Assembly (NCBI GenBank): GCA_958510825.1
Contig: OY294047.1
Coordinates: 40,191,229-40,255,228 of the forward strand
Direction of reading: 5' to 3'
Origin: Brachypterus glaber
Lineage: Eukaryota > Arthropoda > Insecta > Coleoptera > Kateretidae
DNA: 64,000 bases
The notes under the pieces are model-generated. The model saw only the letters and a list, made by a program, of their open reading frames with translations, was not told the DNA's origin and searched no databases. The position numbers and the translations under genes are program-made. Positions 33,031 to 44,085 of this stretch are shown here, in pieces; positions within the stretch are counted from its first letter, which is position 1; each line of letters opens with the position of its first letter.

Positions 33031-33414
33031 AAAGATGACTTCATTTGAAACAAGATAATTTTTATTGATGTATAAAAACTATTAAATTCTGTACAATGTA
33101 GCCTATTTTTGCAAGTTTTCATAATAAAGCCAGCACCAAATCCAAATGGGGTTCATAGCATAACCATAAGAACTATTTTATTTTGTACAGTATAATAATA
33201 AGAAACATTTTATTTTTCAAAAAGATGACTTCATTTGAAACAAGATAATTTTTATTGATGTATAAAAACTATTAAATTCTGTACAATGTAGCCTATTTTT
33301 GCAAGTTTTCATAATAAAGCCAGCACCAAATCCAAATGGGGTTCATAGCATAACCATAAGAACTATTTTATTTTGTACAGTATAATAATAAGAAACATTT
33401 TATTTTTCAAAAAG
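33031..33414 (+). repeat. Perfect tandem duplication, 190-bp unit
   Basis: Two adjacent copies (33031-33220 and 33221-33410, plus four bases) appear identical base for base. Each begins AAAGATGACTTCATTTG and ends TTATTTTTCAA. The junction lies in AAAAG-type sequence, compatible with slippage or an assembly duplication. Confidence 0.9.
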
Positions 33415-33510
33415 TTGAAATAATATTATGTGCCTCTATCAAGGTAGCCCATGGCTTTGAGTAATAAGGTACCTTCGTTTAATAGGGTTTACACGTGAGA
33501 GTATACCTAA

Positions 33511-33533
33511 GAATAATAATAATAATATTAGTA

Positions 33534-33568
<35 letters not shown>

Positions 33569-34255
33569 GGTCTTTATTGATATAGGGTTAATTGTACATG
33601 AATACAAAATTTCTAAAATCAAAATATAGCAAAGGGCGAAGTTCAGCAAGCTGTTCTTCCACTTAACCCTAAAATTCCTATACCTAACTACATGCTAAAA
33701 ATAAACAAAAAATAAAAAATAGAAAAATATGATAAATTTGAATTCAAAATATTAATTTTAACCCAGCCAACGTTGCTTAATGTTATTAAATATTACATAT
33801 ATTACAATATCACTAAATAACTATCTTATTAAATTTGCTTTATATTTGCTTACAGAGTATTGTTTCATTTCTTCTAAAGTCGTATTGTATATCTTACAGA
33901 TATTATATGAAAGAGATTTCTCAGAGAAGCTAGTTTTATGAGTAGGGCATGTTATTAAATTTTTTCTTCTGATATTTATATTGTGAACATCTGATTTAAA
34001 GGAAATTTTTTTAAGCAAGTATAGTGGTTTATGAAAAATTATTATTTCATGGAAAAACACGGACATGTGAAACAGTCGTCTTTTGGCCATATTAAGCCAG
34101 CCTAGGTTTTTAATATGTACACTTGTAGGTTCTCTCCTGGGAACGCCGCAAATAAATCGTGTGCAGACATTTTGTATTCTCTGTATAGCGTTAGAATGGT
34201 AATAGAGAATGGTAAAGAATCTGACTATAATATATCTATTTATGGTGGAACTTAT
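33511..34255 (-). mobile_element. 5'-truncated non-LTR retrotransposon (LINE)
   Basis: On the minus strand, in order: an open frame (34255-33821) reading as the C-terminal end of a reverse-transcriptase ORF, a 3' UTR (33820-33567) ending ATATCAATAAAGACC, and a (TTA)n tail (33566-33511). The 5' part is missing, as is usual for LINE insertions. Clade is uncertain; a CR1, Jockey or I-group element is plausible from the C-terminal region. Confidence 0.75.
33821..34255 (-). pseudogene. C-terminal fragment of a LINE ORF2-type protein
   Basis: About 144 codons are open after a stop at 34256-34258. They lie downstream of the reverse-transcriptase domain: the region after the thumb in non-LTR elements usually reads LQ-IQN-C-RFI-G followed by a conserved GWL and a CP-HKT segment. 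Here I see AIQRIQNVCTRFICGVPRRE, HIKNLGWLNMAKRRLFHM, NLITCPTHKTSFSEKSLSYN and a final KYKANLIR. No catalytic RT motif (such as FADD) is included, so the fragment is not functional alone. The internal ATG at 34088-34090 is not a true start. Identification rests on pattern memory of this region; I could not run a search. Confidence 0.75.
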
Positions 34256-34560
34256 TTAAGGTTGCTAAATAAATTCGTTTAATCTTACAAAAAACTTTCT
34301 TTTCAATTTTCTTTTCTATTGCGTTCAATCTAAAAGAAAAAGGTATAAGATATTTTCAGGCTATTCAACTGCAATCTGGAAAATTTCACTACATCAGTAT
34401 AAGAAAACTCTGGAAATTTAATCAAACTTTTTCCATTTATTCAAATTGAAAAATATCAGTAGACGACATTTCTCAACAGTAAAAATTTAAAAATATATTT
34501 GAAGAGTCAAACTTCATAAGGGGTTTTCGAAATTACGTCGCCATATTAAATCTGCAATTT
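34256..34560. other. No recognised feature
   Basis: AT-rich sequence upstream (on the minus strand) of the LINE fragment. I cannot show that it continues the LINE; stops occur in the continuing frame. Confidence 0.4.
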
Positions 34561-34735
34561 TGAATTTTATAATTATAACATCAAACTCGGTTTCAGCGAC
34601 CCTAAATCTCCCTAGTACCAACTTTTGTAAAAAGTCCAATTTTAAAAATTACGTCATTTTGAAACCTCCATTTTGAATTTTATAATTTTGACACCGGATT
34701 TGTATGCAGCAATCCCAAAAACTATATACTTTTTT
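34561..34735 (+). repeat. Solitary copies of the TTTCAGCGACC repeat unit
   Basis: AACATCAAACTCGGTTTCAG, CGACCCTAAATCTCCCTAGT and ACCAACTTTTGTAAAAAG, then a second diverged unit with GACACCGGATTTGTATGCAG. These match the unit tandemly repeated at 46632-47100 and another solitary copy at about 9968-10075. Confidence 0.55.
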
Positions 34736-34797
34736 TATGGCGGTTATCCTCTCTTGTGTGGCTAACTAGCACATTTTTTTTTCTTAAATTCTTGACT

Positions 34798-34977
34798 TTT
34801 TTGGTAATTTTTCTTTTAAGCAAATGTTTTTAACTTAATAATTTGTAAAAAAAGCTCTTGACCGGCGGTCTCGAGCTTTTTATAATGAAATATTAAGTTT
34901 AAACATTTTCTAAGCAAAATTAACAAAAATACACCTACTTAGACGGTTAAATCGTTAGGTCTCGGGATATAATATAT
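34798..34977. mobile_element. Foldback MITE, CAGCTGTTTGC family, copy 2
   Basis: AAGCAAATGTTTTTAACTTA, ATAATTTGTAAAAAAAGC, TCTTGACCGGCGGTCTCGAG and the mirrored TTAAACATTTTCTAAGC, ending CGTTAGGTCTCGGGATATAA. The right half matches the first copy at 29080 in reverse; the outer left arm is missing. Confidence 0.6.
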
Positions 34978-34979
34978 GA

Positions 34980-35534
34980 AAATATCAAACTGTTATCGAG
35001 TTTTAAATATTGTTTGTTAAAAGTTCGGTTGCGCAAAAAATAAATAAAATTTTTGTTCCTTATGAAATTTTTTCTCTTCATATATTTATTGTTTCACATA
35101 TGTTGAAATTTTGTTCCAGGAATAGTAATTTCCAGAATATATAATTGAATGTTTTCTAACTGCAGTTAGGTAAAAGTTTTTAGACTGAAAAATTGTTTTA
35201 TTTAAATTTTATGCATTTATTCATGAAAATTTTATTATTTAGTTTTTCTCGATAAAGTTTAATTTAGAAAATATTATAATGGAAAAGTTGGAAATCTCCT
35301 ATTTTTGCATTTGTGTCTATAAATAGAATCTGTTCAGGAGGAACGGAGATGTAAAGATTAATATTGTGCTAATGACGTTTTACGCCAACATTTCCCTCAC
35401 ACCACTTTTTGTAAGCTAAATCAGCTTGAAATTTGTTTAAATTTTTTATATTAACATATCCTAATGTTTTATTAACTAATATAAATATTTTATACGGTTT
35501 AGGTGGATCGATAAACTAAGGAATTTTTACCATT
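34980..35534. other. No recognised feature
   Basis: AT-rich sequence with no repeat partner found in the window. Confidence 0.4.
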
Positions 35535-35898
35535 AAATAACAAAATGGCGGACGTTTTTGTTTGAAAATGATTGAAAATTTTTGAAAAACGTCCGCCTTT
35601 TTTATTCTTTGGCCAAACATTTTTCTTCTTGTACGGGTCATAGCGACTTCAATACTGAATAATATCCTGTTTTGTTTTTTTTTCTGTCGATCCAAACGAC
35701 CGGAATCATGGGACCACCGTTTTTTCTTCAAAAAAAAATTATGGCCAGAAACTGGCACTTTAAAAATCTAAAGAAATTTTATTTGTATTCTTTGAATATA
35801 AATAAACATACCTACAAAATTTCACAATTATATTTTTTTTTCTATATATTTTTTTTTAAATAAACTATTTTTATAATTTCTAAGGTAGAAAGACCCCT
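35535..35898 (+). mobile_element. Half copy of the 56855-57457 palindrome
   Basis: It starts at the palindrome centre (AACAAAATGGCGGACGTTTT and AAAAACGTCCGCC) and runs out through GGCCAAACATTTTTCTTC, GCGACTTCAATACTGAATA, ATGGCCAGAAACTGGCACTT and TAAAGAAATTTTATTTG to AAGGTAGAAAGACCCCTTAA. The matching left arm is absent. Frames on both strands here (35516-35863) are by-products. Confidence 0.8.
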
Positions 35899-36024
35899 TA
35901 AACATGCATATCTCGGAAATGTGATTTTGCGGGTTTTGGCTCTAAAACCTTGAAATTTGCACTAGGCAGAACATTGTAGAAAATAAAGCAAGTTTTTGAG
36001 TCACATTACCTAGTTTTGAAAATT

Positions 36025-36423
36025 TCATATTATAGTAGTGGTAATTTTAAACAAATGTTGTAAAAAGACCATTTTAGATTGTGTATTAAATAGCTTCGCT
36101 GATATTCCCACTCTAGTGGAAAACATTTGCATATAAAAATCCCTGTTTAATACAACTGAGATTAAACGTAAATACTTTATTTTAAGCTTAATATACCTGT
36201 AAAAATTTTTGTTCAACATTTGTATATATTTATTAGGATATAATTTATAATTAGCTATTTTATCGCGAAATAAAAACGTAGCACATCTGACGTTAAATAC
36301 ATTTTTATACAAATTAATTAAATTATCTGAAATAACCGTTGGACGAAAATACAGTAGGGTTGCCGCTTTTTGAAACGGTTTTAACTGTTGCAAGAAGACA
36401 TGGTCAAATACCGGACGAGTCAT
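36025..36423 (-). other. Unassigned 132-codon open frame
   Basis: One of the longer open frames in the window, on the minus strand, starting MTRPVFDHVFLQQLKPFQKA. It is rich in Lys, Phe, Leu and Tyr as expected for translated AT-rich DNA. I see no domain, no flanking splice sites and no homologue I can name. It ends just upstream of the 36591 duplication. Most likely chance, but recorded because of its length. Confidence 0.15.
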
Positions 36424-37996
36424 AATAACTGCTTAAAATAGCTTAAAAAATATTAATTTTTTTTTTAATTTTAACCCACTTCTAAAAATGTTGCTTCTAA
36501 AGTGTTATAATATATGAAATTATTCATTTATTAAGGATTTTTTTAAATCAGTTAAAACAAAATACACATAAAAAAGTTTGGGGCAAAAATGTGTAAAGCC
36601 TCACATATTTTGTCCGTCTAGGCACGCCTTTGGATAGATTAAAAAAATGATTAACATAAACTAATTACCCTTATTAATACTGGGTATACACGGAAAACCT
36701 CGTCGCTCTAGTTCAAATGGTACCAGAGTTATTAATTAAAAACCTTATTTTCAGTAACGTTTTAAAGGGTCGCATGCTGTTTTTTATGTTATGTTGTTTT
36801 CTGACGTAGAATCATGTCCTTTATTTTATGCCAAAAGACTGCAAATACCGTGTATAATTTTTTTAGTGGAATAAAATATGTCTAAATAAATCATTTCGTG
36901 GTGGATAAATATTTGAAATAATACACCATATTCAAAAAACATGTCATCTGGCAACCCTACAATAAAGAATTAATTTCAAAGTATCTTGGTCTGAACGGGG
37001 GGCAATTATAAGCAAAATGTATGAGCCGATTTTCAGTATATTTTATGCGATTCGTGTAAAATTTTAATTAATTTTATCATCTTACAGCTTAATAGTGGAA
37101 AAAAATCCACTTTATCTGACTGTGGCTAATTATAAAGGCTAACGAAGTTTTATTTTCATTCGTCTCCTTTTTAGTCGTTGCATCTCTTTTTTGAGATTAT
37201 CTTTGTCTATCTCAACGTGTTGTTCCAGTACCATTTAGACACACAACTTCTTTATTTTATTTTGTTAAAATATAAACTTTCTTATCTTATAATTTACCTT
37301 GTCAAGGTAAACATTTAAAATTATTTAGGTTAAATGTTTATTATTTTTAAGAAATCAATATATTTGTATTTCATTCATTGGAATAATTAATAATAATTAA
37401 CACTAAACTAACCAAGAATTTGATCATTTAAATGTCAGATGTATTTGTCCCATTTTATTTAATTGGTTAAATTCTTAGTAAGTGTTAAGAACTGGGTAAA
37501 CCAACCTTATTATAAATTAAATAAATAATAAATGTTAAAAATTTTTACATAACCAGGCCCTATAGTTAAAAAAAAACGGAAAAATCCTAAATTGTAAAAA
37601 AACAAAGACAAAATTGGCACTTTTCCTTACCAGAATTTTTGATTTTACATATCGTCTTGTAAATTTCGAAACCTCTTATCTCAAAAAATCAATTTTCGAT
37701 TTCTTTTGCTAATCACCTCTGTACATGATGCCGTGCTAAACACAGAAGTGGTAACTTGTATTTTGGCCCTTTTGAGATATTAACAGTTTTTTATTTTAGT
37801 GATTCTCAGTCAATAAAAATTATATTCCAAGTCAAAAAAAATTTAAATTTGATTTGAATCAAAAATATAAAAGGTTATATTATTTGTTAATGTTATAAAA
37901 ATGTTAATTGTTGGATAATTAAATAGTAAAATACTCGGTAAAATAGAAATTATTATAGTTACCACTTTAAAATTTATTATTTTTAACTTGTAATAC

Positions 37997-38737
37997 TAAG
38001 GAGATTTGACGTATCTTATAAATTCATGAACGAAAATAAAGAAAAACCGTTTATTAGCGAATATTATATCATTTTACGTACCTTGATCTTCTTTTGTTAT
38101 AAAAATACTTATTAAGATAAATTATTTTCAATAATAAGCTCGATAATAAGAGATTGCACCGGATAAAACAATTTAATTGTCAACGAAAGTCCCGATTGTT
38201 GTCCATAACTATTACTAAGGACATTTGCCGTAAGTTACCGTTACTAAGGCAAAATAAACGTATCTCATTATTATTTTTATACTAAGGCATTTTATCGTAA
38301 CCTTTTGATAGACGATAGATACGGCAAATTGCCTTAGTAATTGACAACTTTAAAGAAGATACGGCAGCTTTAAGGAGATTTGACGTATCTTATAAATTCA
38401 TGAACGAAATGAAGAAAAAAAACGTTTATTAGCGAATATAATATCATTTTACGTACCTTGATCTTCTTTTGTTATAAAAATACTTATTAAGATAAATTAT
38501 TTTCAATAATAAGTTCGATAAGAGGATAAATCAATTTAATTGTCAACAAAAGTCCCGATTGTTTTCCATAACTATTACTAAGGACATTTGCCGTAACTTA
38601 CCGTTACTAAGGCAAAATAAACGTATCTCGTTAATTATTAGTATTATCTAAGGCATTTTATCGTAACTTTTTAAGTTACGATAGATACGGCAAATTGCCT
38701 TGGTAATTGACAACTTTAAAGAAGATATGGCAGCTTT
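37997..38737 (+). repeat. Internal tandem duplication of ~374 bp (unit 1)
   Basis: TAAGGAGATTTGACGTATCT begins at 37997 and again at 38371. Both copies run through GTACCTTGATCTTCTTTTGT and GACATTTGCCGTAA to AAGAAGATA-GGCAGCTTTA. The copies differ by small substitutions and a short deletion (AATAAGAGATTGCACCGG shortened), so this duplication is older than the 2982-bp one that copied it. Confidence 0.85.
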
Positions 38738-38965
38738 AATAGAGTAATTTTATTATGAAAAAAATAATTAAATCGTTTAATAATATGATAAAAATATTCA
38801 TCGATTGTTATTACATCATCATAACTCATTTTTGACAAATAAGTAAGTTACCACCTCTGTGCTTAGCACGGCAGTATACAAAATCCAATTTTTTACTCAA
38901 ATGTAACGTAACTTATAAACTAATTGGACTAGTTAATTGGAGTTTGTATATTCTATCATTCATCA

Positions 38966-39193
38966 TGTGTGGAGCTAACATGCAAAAATCGATAAATCAA
39001 CTTTTTACATATTTTGTAGCGCTTTCTTGATATAGCGCATCATATACAGGCAAAAACCGATAATTATATGACAGTTTTCGCCCGTTTTAAGATTTCTTTA
39101 TTTTTTTTCGTGATTACGCTGTACAAGTTTTCTGATAATATCTCAAAATTCGATAACATGGATTTATCGGTTTTTGCATGTTTGCTCCACATG
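38966..39193. repeat. Nested palindrome, TGTGGAGCTAACATGCAAAAATCGAT-type ends
   Basis: CATGTGTGGAGC, TAACATGCAAAAATCGATAA and their complements TTTATCGGTTTTTGCATG and TTTGCTCCACATG bound a segment of about 228 bp. The terminal arms are about 35 bp. Copied again in unit 2 at about 41948-42175. Confidence 0.7.
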
Positions 39194-39572
39194 TACATAG
39201 TTAATTAGTGCAACGAATAGAAAATATATTTTTTTTTAAGATACGAGGTTTTGAAATTTACAAGTCGAATTTTACCTGTCTCGATGCTGGGATTTTACAA
39301 AAATTTGTAAAATTCCGGTAAGAATGATTGACAATTTTGTCTTTTTTTTTACATTGTACACTCTAAAGGACATGGCACAATTTATAGGGAATTTTGGCCC
39401 TCGGTGAAATTCGCTAAATTTTTTATATGTTTTAGTTTATACTTTTTTAAAAGGAATTAGGAACGTTTCAAGCACTTTGTATGTACAGTTTTTTTTCTAT
39501 AAGGAAAATAAAAAAATATTTTTGCCCTACACTCCTCATAAAAATATTTTTCTAGTAGGCATTGTTTCGTTT

Positions 39573-42554
39573 GTGTAAAGCCTCACATATTTTGTCCGTC
39601 TAGGCACGCCTTTGGATAGATTAAAAAAATGATTAACATAAACTAATTACCCTTATTAATACTGGGTATACACGGAAAACCTCGTCGCTCTAGTTCAAAT
39701 GGTACCAGAGTTATTAATTAAAAACCTTATTTTCAGTAACGTTTTAAAGGGTCGCATGCTGTTTTTTATGTTATGTTGTTTTCTGACGTAGAATCATGTC
39801 CTTTATTTTATGCCAAAAGACTGCAAATACCGTGTATAATTTTTTTAGTGGAATAAAATATGTCTAAATAAATCATTTCGTGGTGGATAAATATTTGAAA
39901 TAATACACCATATTCAAAAAACATGTCATCTGGCAACCCTACAATAAAGAATTAATTTCAAAGTATCTTGGTCTGAACGGGGGGCAATTATAAGCAAAAT
40001 GTATGAGCCGATTTTCAGTATATTTTATGCGATTCGTGTAAAATTTTAATTAATTTTATCATCTTACAGCTTAATAGTGGAAAAAAATCCACTTTATCTG
40101 ACTGTGGCTAATTATAAAGGCTAACGAAGTTTTATTTTCATTCGTCTCCTTTTTAGTCGTTGCATCTCTTTTTTGAGATTATCTTTGTCTATCTCAACGT
40201 GTTGTTCCAGTACCATTTAGACACACAACTTCTTTATTTTATTTTGTTAAAATATAAACTTTCTTATCTTATAATTTACCTTGTCAAGGTAAACATTTAA
40301 AATTATTTAGGTTAAATGTTTATTATTTTTAAGAAATCAATATATTTGTATTTCATTCATTGGAATAATTAATAATAATTAACACTAAACTAACCAAGAA
40401 TTTGATCATTTAAATGTCAGATGTATTTGTCCCATTTTATTTAATTGGTTAAATTCTTAGTAAGTGTTAAGAACTGGGTAAACCAACCTTATTATAAATT
40501 AAATAAATAATAAATGTTAAAAATTTTTACATAACCAGGCCCTATAGTTAAAAAAAAACGGAAAAATCCTAAATTGTAAAAAAACAAAGACAAAATTGGC
40601 ACTTTTCCTTACCAGAATTTTTGATTTTACATATCGTCTTGTAAATTTCGAAACCTCTTATCTCAAAAAATCAATTTTCGATTTCTTTTGCTAATCACCT
40701 CTGTACATGATGCCGTGCTAAACACAGAAGTGGTAACTTGTATTTTGGCCCTTTTGAGATATTAACAGTTTTTTATTTTAGTGATTCTCAGTCAATAAAA
40801 ATTATATTCCAAGTCAAAAAAAATTTAAATTTGATTTGAATCAAAAATATAAAAGGTTATATTATTTGTTAATGTTATAAAAATGTTAATTGTTGGATAA
40901 TTAAATAGTAAAATACTCGGTAAAATAGAAATTATTATAGTTACCACTTTAAAATTTATTATTTTTAACTTGTAATACTAAGGAGATTTGACGTATCTTA
41001 TAAATTCATGAACGAAAATAAAGAAAAACCGTTTATTAGCGAATATTATATCATTTTACGTACCTTGATCTTCTTTTGTTATAAAAATACTTATTAAGAT
41101 AAATTATTTTCAATAATAAGCTCGATAATAAGAGATTGCACCGGATAAAACAATTTAATTGTCAACGAAAGTCCCGATTGTTGTCCATAACTATTACTAA
41201 GGACATTTGCCGTAAGTTACCGTTACTAAGGCAAAATAAACGTATCTCATTATTATTTTTATACTAAGGCATTTTATCGTAACCTTTTGATAGACGATAG
41301 ATACGGCAAATTGCCTTAGTAATTGACAACTTTAAAGAAGATACGGCAGCTTTAAGGAGATTTGACGTATCTTATAAATTCATGAACGAAATGAAGAAAA
41401 AAAACGTTTATTAGCGAATATAATATCATTTTACGTACCTTGATCTTCTTTTGTTATAAAAATACTTATTAAGATAAATTATTTTCAATAATAAGTTCGA
41501 TAAGAGGATAAATCAATTTAATTGTCAACAAAAGTCCCGATTGTTTTCCATAACTATTACTAAGGACATTTGCCGTAACTTACCGTTACTAAGGCAAAAT
41601 AAACGTATCTCGTTAATTATTAGTATTATCTAAGGCATTTTATCGTAACTTTTTAAGTTACGATAGATACGGCAAATTGCCTTGGTAATTGACAACTTTA
41701 AAGAAGATATGGCAGCTTTAATAGAGTAATTTTATTATGAAAAAAATAATTAAATCGTTTAATAATATGATAAAAATATTCATCGATTGTTATTACATCA
41801 TCATAACTCATTTTTGACAAATAAGTAAGTTACCACCTCTGTGCTTAGCACGGCAGTATACAAAATCCAATTTTTTACTCAAATGTAACGTAACTTATAA
41901 ACTAATTGGACTAGTTAATTGGAGTTTGTATATTCTATCATTCATCATGTGTGGAGCTAACATGCAAAAATCGATAAATCAACTTTTTACATATTTTGTA
42001 GCGCTTTCTTGATATAGCGCATCATATACAGGCAAAAACCGATAATTATATGACAGTTTTCGCCCGTTTTAAGATTTCTTTATTTTTTTTCGTGATTACG
42101 CTGTACAAGTTTTCTGATAATATCTCAAAATTCGATAACATGGATTTATCGGTTTTTGCATGTTTGCTCCACATGTACATAGTTAATTAGTGCAACGAAT
42201 AGAAAATATATTTTTTTTTAAGATACGAGGTTTTGAAATTTACAAGTCGAATTTTACCTGTCTCGATGCTGGGATTTTACAAAAATTTGTAAAATTCCGG
42301 TAAGAATGATTGACAATTTTGTCTTTTTTTTTACATTGTACACTCTAAAGGACATGGCACAATTTATAGGGAATTTTGGCCCTCGGTGAAATTCGCTAAA
42401 TTTTTTATATGTTTTAGTTTATACTTTTTTAAAAGGAATTAGGAACGTTTCAAGCACTTTGTATGTACAGTTTTTTTTCTATAAGGAAAATAAAAAAATA
42501 TTTTTGCCCTACACTCCTCATAAAAATATTTTTCTAGTAGGCATTGTTTCGTTT
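39573..42554 (+). repeat. Large tandem duplication, unit 2 (2982 bp)
   Basis: Second unit, starting directly after unit 1 with GTGTAAAGCC. It ends at the same CATTGTTTCGTTT before diverging into GACAACTTG. All internal features recur at an offset of exactly 2982: the foldback, the 374-bp repeats at about 40979-41719 and the palindrome. This indicates a very recent duplication or an assembly artefact. Confidence 0.95.
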
Positions 42555-43088
42555 GACAACTTGTCAGTGAAGGATATTCTGACGTATTTTTGAAGTTTTT
42601 TAGACTAAATTGTCAGTTTTATTGGGAAAAAGTAATGAAATATATATTGAAATTGGACAGAATAATTAAATAAGATGAAGAAAAGTGCAACAGAAATACT
42701 TCTTAAGGACTAAATTAGTAAAATACGTGAAATAAGTTATTTGCTAACCTGGTAAAAAGTACTAAAACGTATATAAAATTGAACTAAAGAATGAAATAAG
42801 AAGAAAAGCAGAATATAAATACGTTTTAAGGGAATCGTTTGTAAAATAATAAGCGATTTTAATGCCGAAAGTGTATCCCTTATTTTTTGTACGGCAAAAA
42901 AAACAATTATTTCCAAAATTCTACATAGAAGAAATTGAATATGTGTTTTTGTAATATAATGTACTGGAACCCATGTTAAAACTCCAGAACTTAATAAAAT
43001 AATAAAATAAGAAGTAAAACAGAACAGAAAAACTAAGTTGAAAGTGAAATACTGTGTTTCTGCATAGAATAAATTATCCAATATAACT

Positions 43089-43179
43089 ATCATACCGAGG
43101 GCTTCATAACAGGGCTGTATCAACCGTGTTAACATGTAGCAGATATGCCCTCGATTTTCTATGAAGCCCTCGATATGAT
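43089..43179. mobile_element. Small MITE, GAGGGCTTCATA ends
   Basis: ATCATACCGAGGGCTTCATA at 43089 is mirrored by TATGAAGCCCTCGATATGAT ending at 43179. A secondary CAGGGC/GCCCTC pairing lies between them. The 163-codon minus frame at 42737-43228 crosses it. Confidence 0.7.
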
Positions 43180-43251
43180 TTAAAATATGAACACTAAAAA
43201 AAAGAATCCATGAATCAAGAAAATGCATCTTTCGATTATATTTTAAGCCAA

Positions 43252-43361
43252 ATTCTCTTATTTTTGGACTAGCATTTCTTATGAACCTAATAACTGGCGC
43301 GGGTCTTTGAATGGAAATCCGCGCTCTTCATTTAAGATGTTAGCCTTAAAATAAGAGAATA
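43252..43361. mobile_element. Small MITE, ATTCTCTTATTTT ends
   Basis: ATTCTCTTATTTTTGGACTA, then GCATTTCTTATGAA, is mirrored by TTCATTTAAGATGTTAGCC then TTAAAATAAGAGAAT. The loop contains GGCGCGGGTCTTTGAATGGA. About 110 bp in total. Confidence 0.7.
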
Positions 43362-43832
43362 TGGTGTTGTACTTATCAAAAGACATGTGTCCTTGATTCA
43401 ATTCTTTTTCACAGTATTACATTAGGACATTTTTATAAAAAAATAAATAAAATGTTTTCATTTCCTCCCATTCGGGGCATCTGCTGTTGACCACCTTGAC
43501 GGTTGCATACAAAGCAATTTACTTGAAAAAAGGCTCTAAAAGCCATGCTAAATTAATTTTATATTACTAATAATATATAAAAAAATTGACAGACATCAGT
43601 TTGACTTATACCAATCAAGATTTTTTCTTAATCATTAAGCTAATTAAACTTATTTTTATGAGGAGTTTGGGGCAAAAATATTTTTTTATTTTTGTTATAG
43701 AAAAAAAACTGTACATACAAAGTGATTGAAACGTTCCTAATTCCTTTTTAAAAAGCATAAACTAAAACATATAAAAAATTTAGCGAATTTCACCGAGGGC
43801 CAAAATTCCCTATAAATTGTGCCATGTCCTTT

Positions 43833-44085
43833 GTCCGTCAATCTCTCAGTAGTATTAAATGTAATAATTAAAGCAAATTCACCATGTCAGAATGTGAATT
43901 TACAATATTTATTAAATTAACCTCAATATTACTCGGTTTAGTAAAATCTCAGCTCTTTTCCTGTCGGTACAATAATTTTGCATTAAAATTCATGCATGTG
44001 GTCCCAAAAATTCGGCACTTTTACAGACAGTCCCGAAAATTACCATAATTATAGCTTACGTTCTACAAAGGATAGCATTTAGAGT
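43833..44085 (-). repeat. Inverted-orientation copy of the 18.25-18.8 kb modules
   Basis: Reading on the minus strand, GTGCCGAATTTTTGGGACCA corresponds to the GTGCCGGGTTTT module. It is followed by GTACCGACAGGAAAAGAGCT, ACTAAACCGAGTAATATTGA and GATTGACGGAC, exactly as in 18468-18810 but with single copies of each module. It directly abuts the AAAGGACATGGC repeat. Confidence 0.8.

Larger units (their letters stand above)
37590..39365. mobile_element. Foldback element in duplication unit 1
   Basis: AATTGTAAAAAAACAAAGAC, AAAATTGG, CCTTACCAGAATTTT, CTTGTAAATTTCGAAACCTC at 37590-37690 mirror the sequence at 39235-39365. CCGTGCTAAACACAGAAGTG at 37731 mirrors CACCTCTGTGCTTAGCACGG at 38852. The interior has TTACTAAGGCAA / TTGCCTTAGTAA inverted motifs. 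A repeat of the same structure lies 2982 bp downstream (about 40572-42347). Confidence 0.65.
36591..39572 (+). repeat. Large tandem duplication, unit 1 (2982 bp)
   Basis: It begins GTGTAAAGCCTCACATATTT and ends GGCATTGTTTCGTTT. The next 2982 bp repeat the same sequence with no difference that I noticed. The unit contains a fragment shared with 48.8 and 53.3 kb (GACGTAGAATCATGTCC), a foldback of about 1.8 kb (about 37590-39365), an internal 374-bp duplication and a smaller palindrome at about 38966-39193. No gene is recognised in it. Confidence 0.95.
42347..43832. repeat. Inverted pair flanking 42.5-43.65 kb
   Basis: AAAGGACATGGCACAATTTA, TAGGGAATTTTGGCCCTCGG, TGAAATTCGC and TAGGAACGTTTCA at 42347-42532 are mirrored at 43650-43832 with few differences. 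The left arm is the end of duplication unit 2, so the right arm is a further inverted copy of that family end. The enclosed segment contains two small MITEs. Confidence 0.8.

Noticed and set aside
42737..43228. 163-codon minus-strand open frame, hydrophobic, resembling a membrane protein
   Set aside because: It crosses a small palindromic MITE, has the Phe/Leu/Ile-rich composition expected from AT-rich DNA, and shows no family motif or splice signals.
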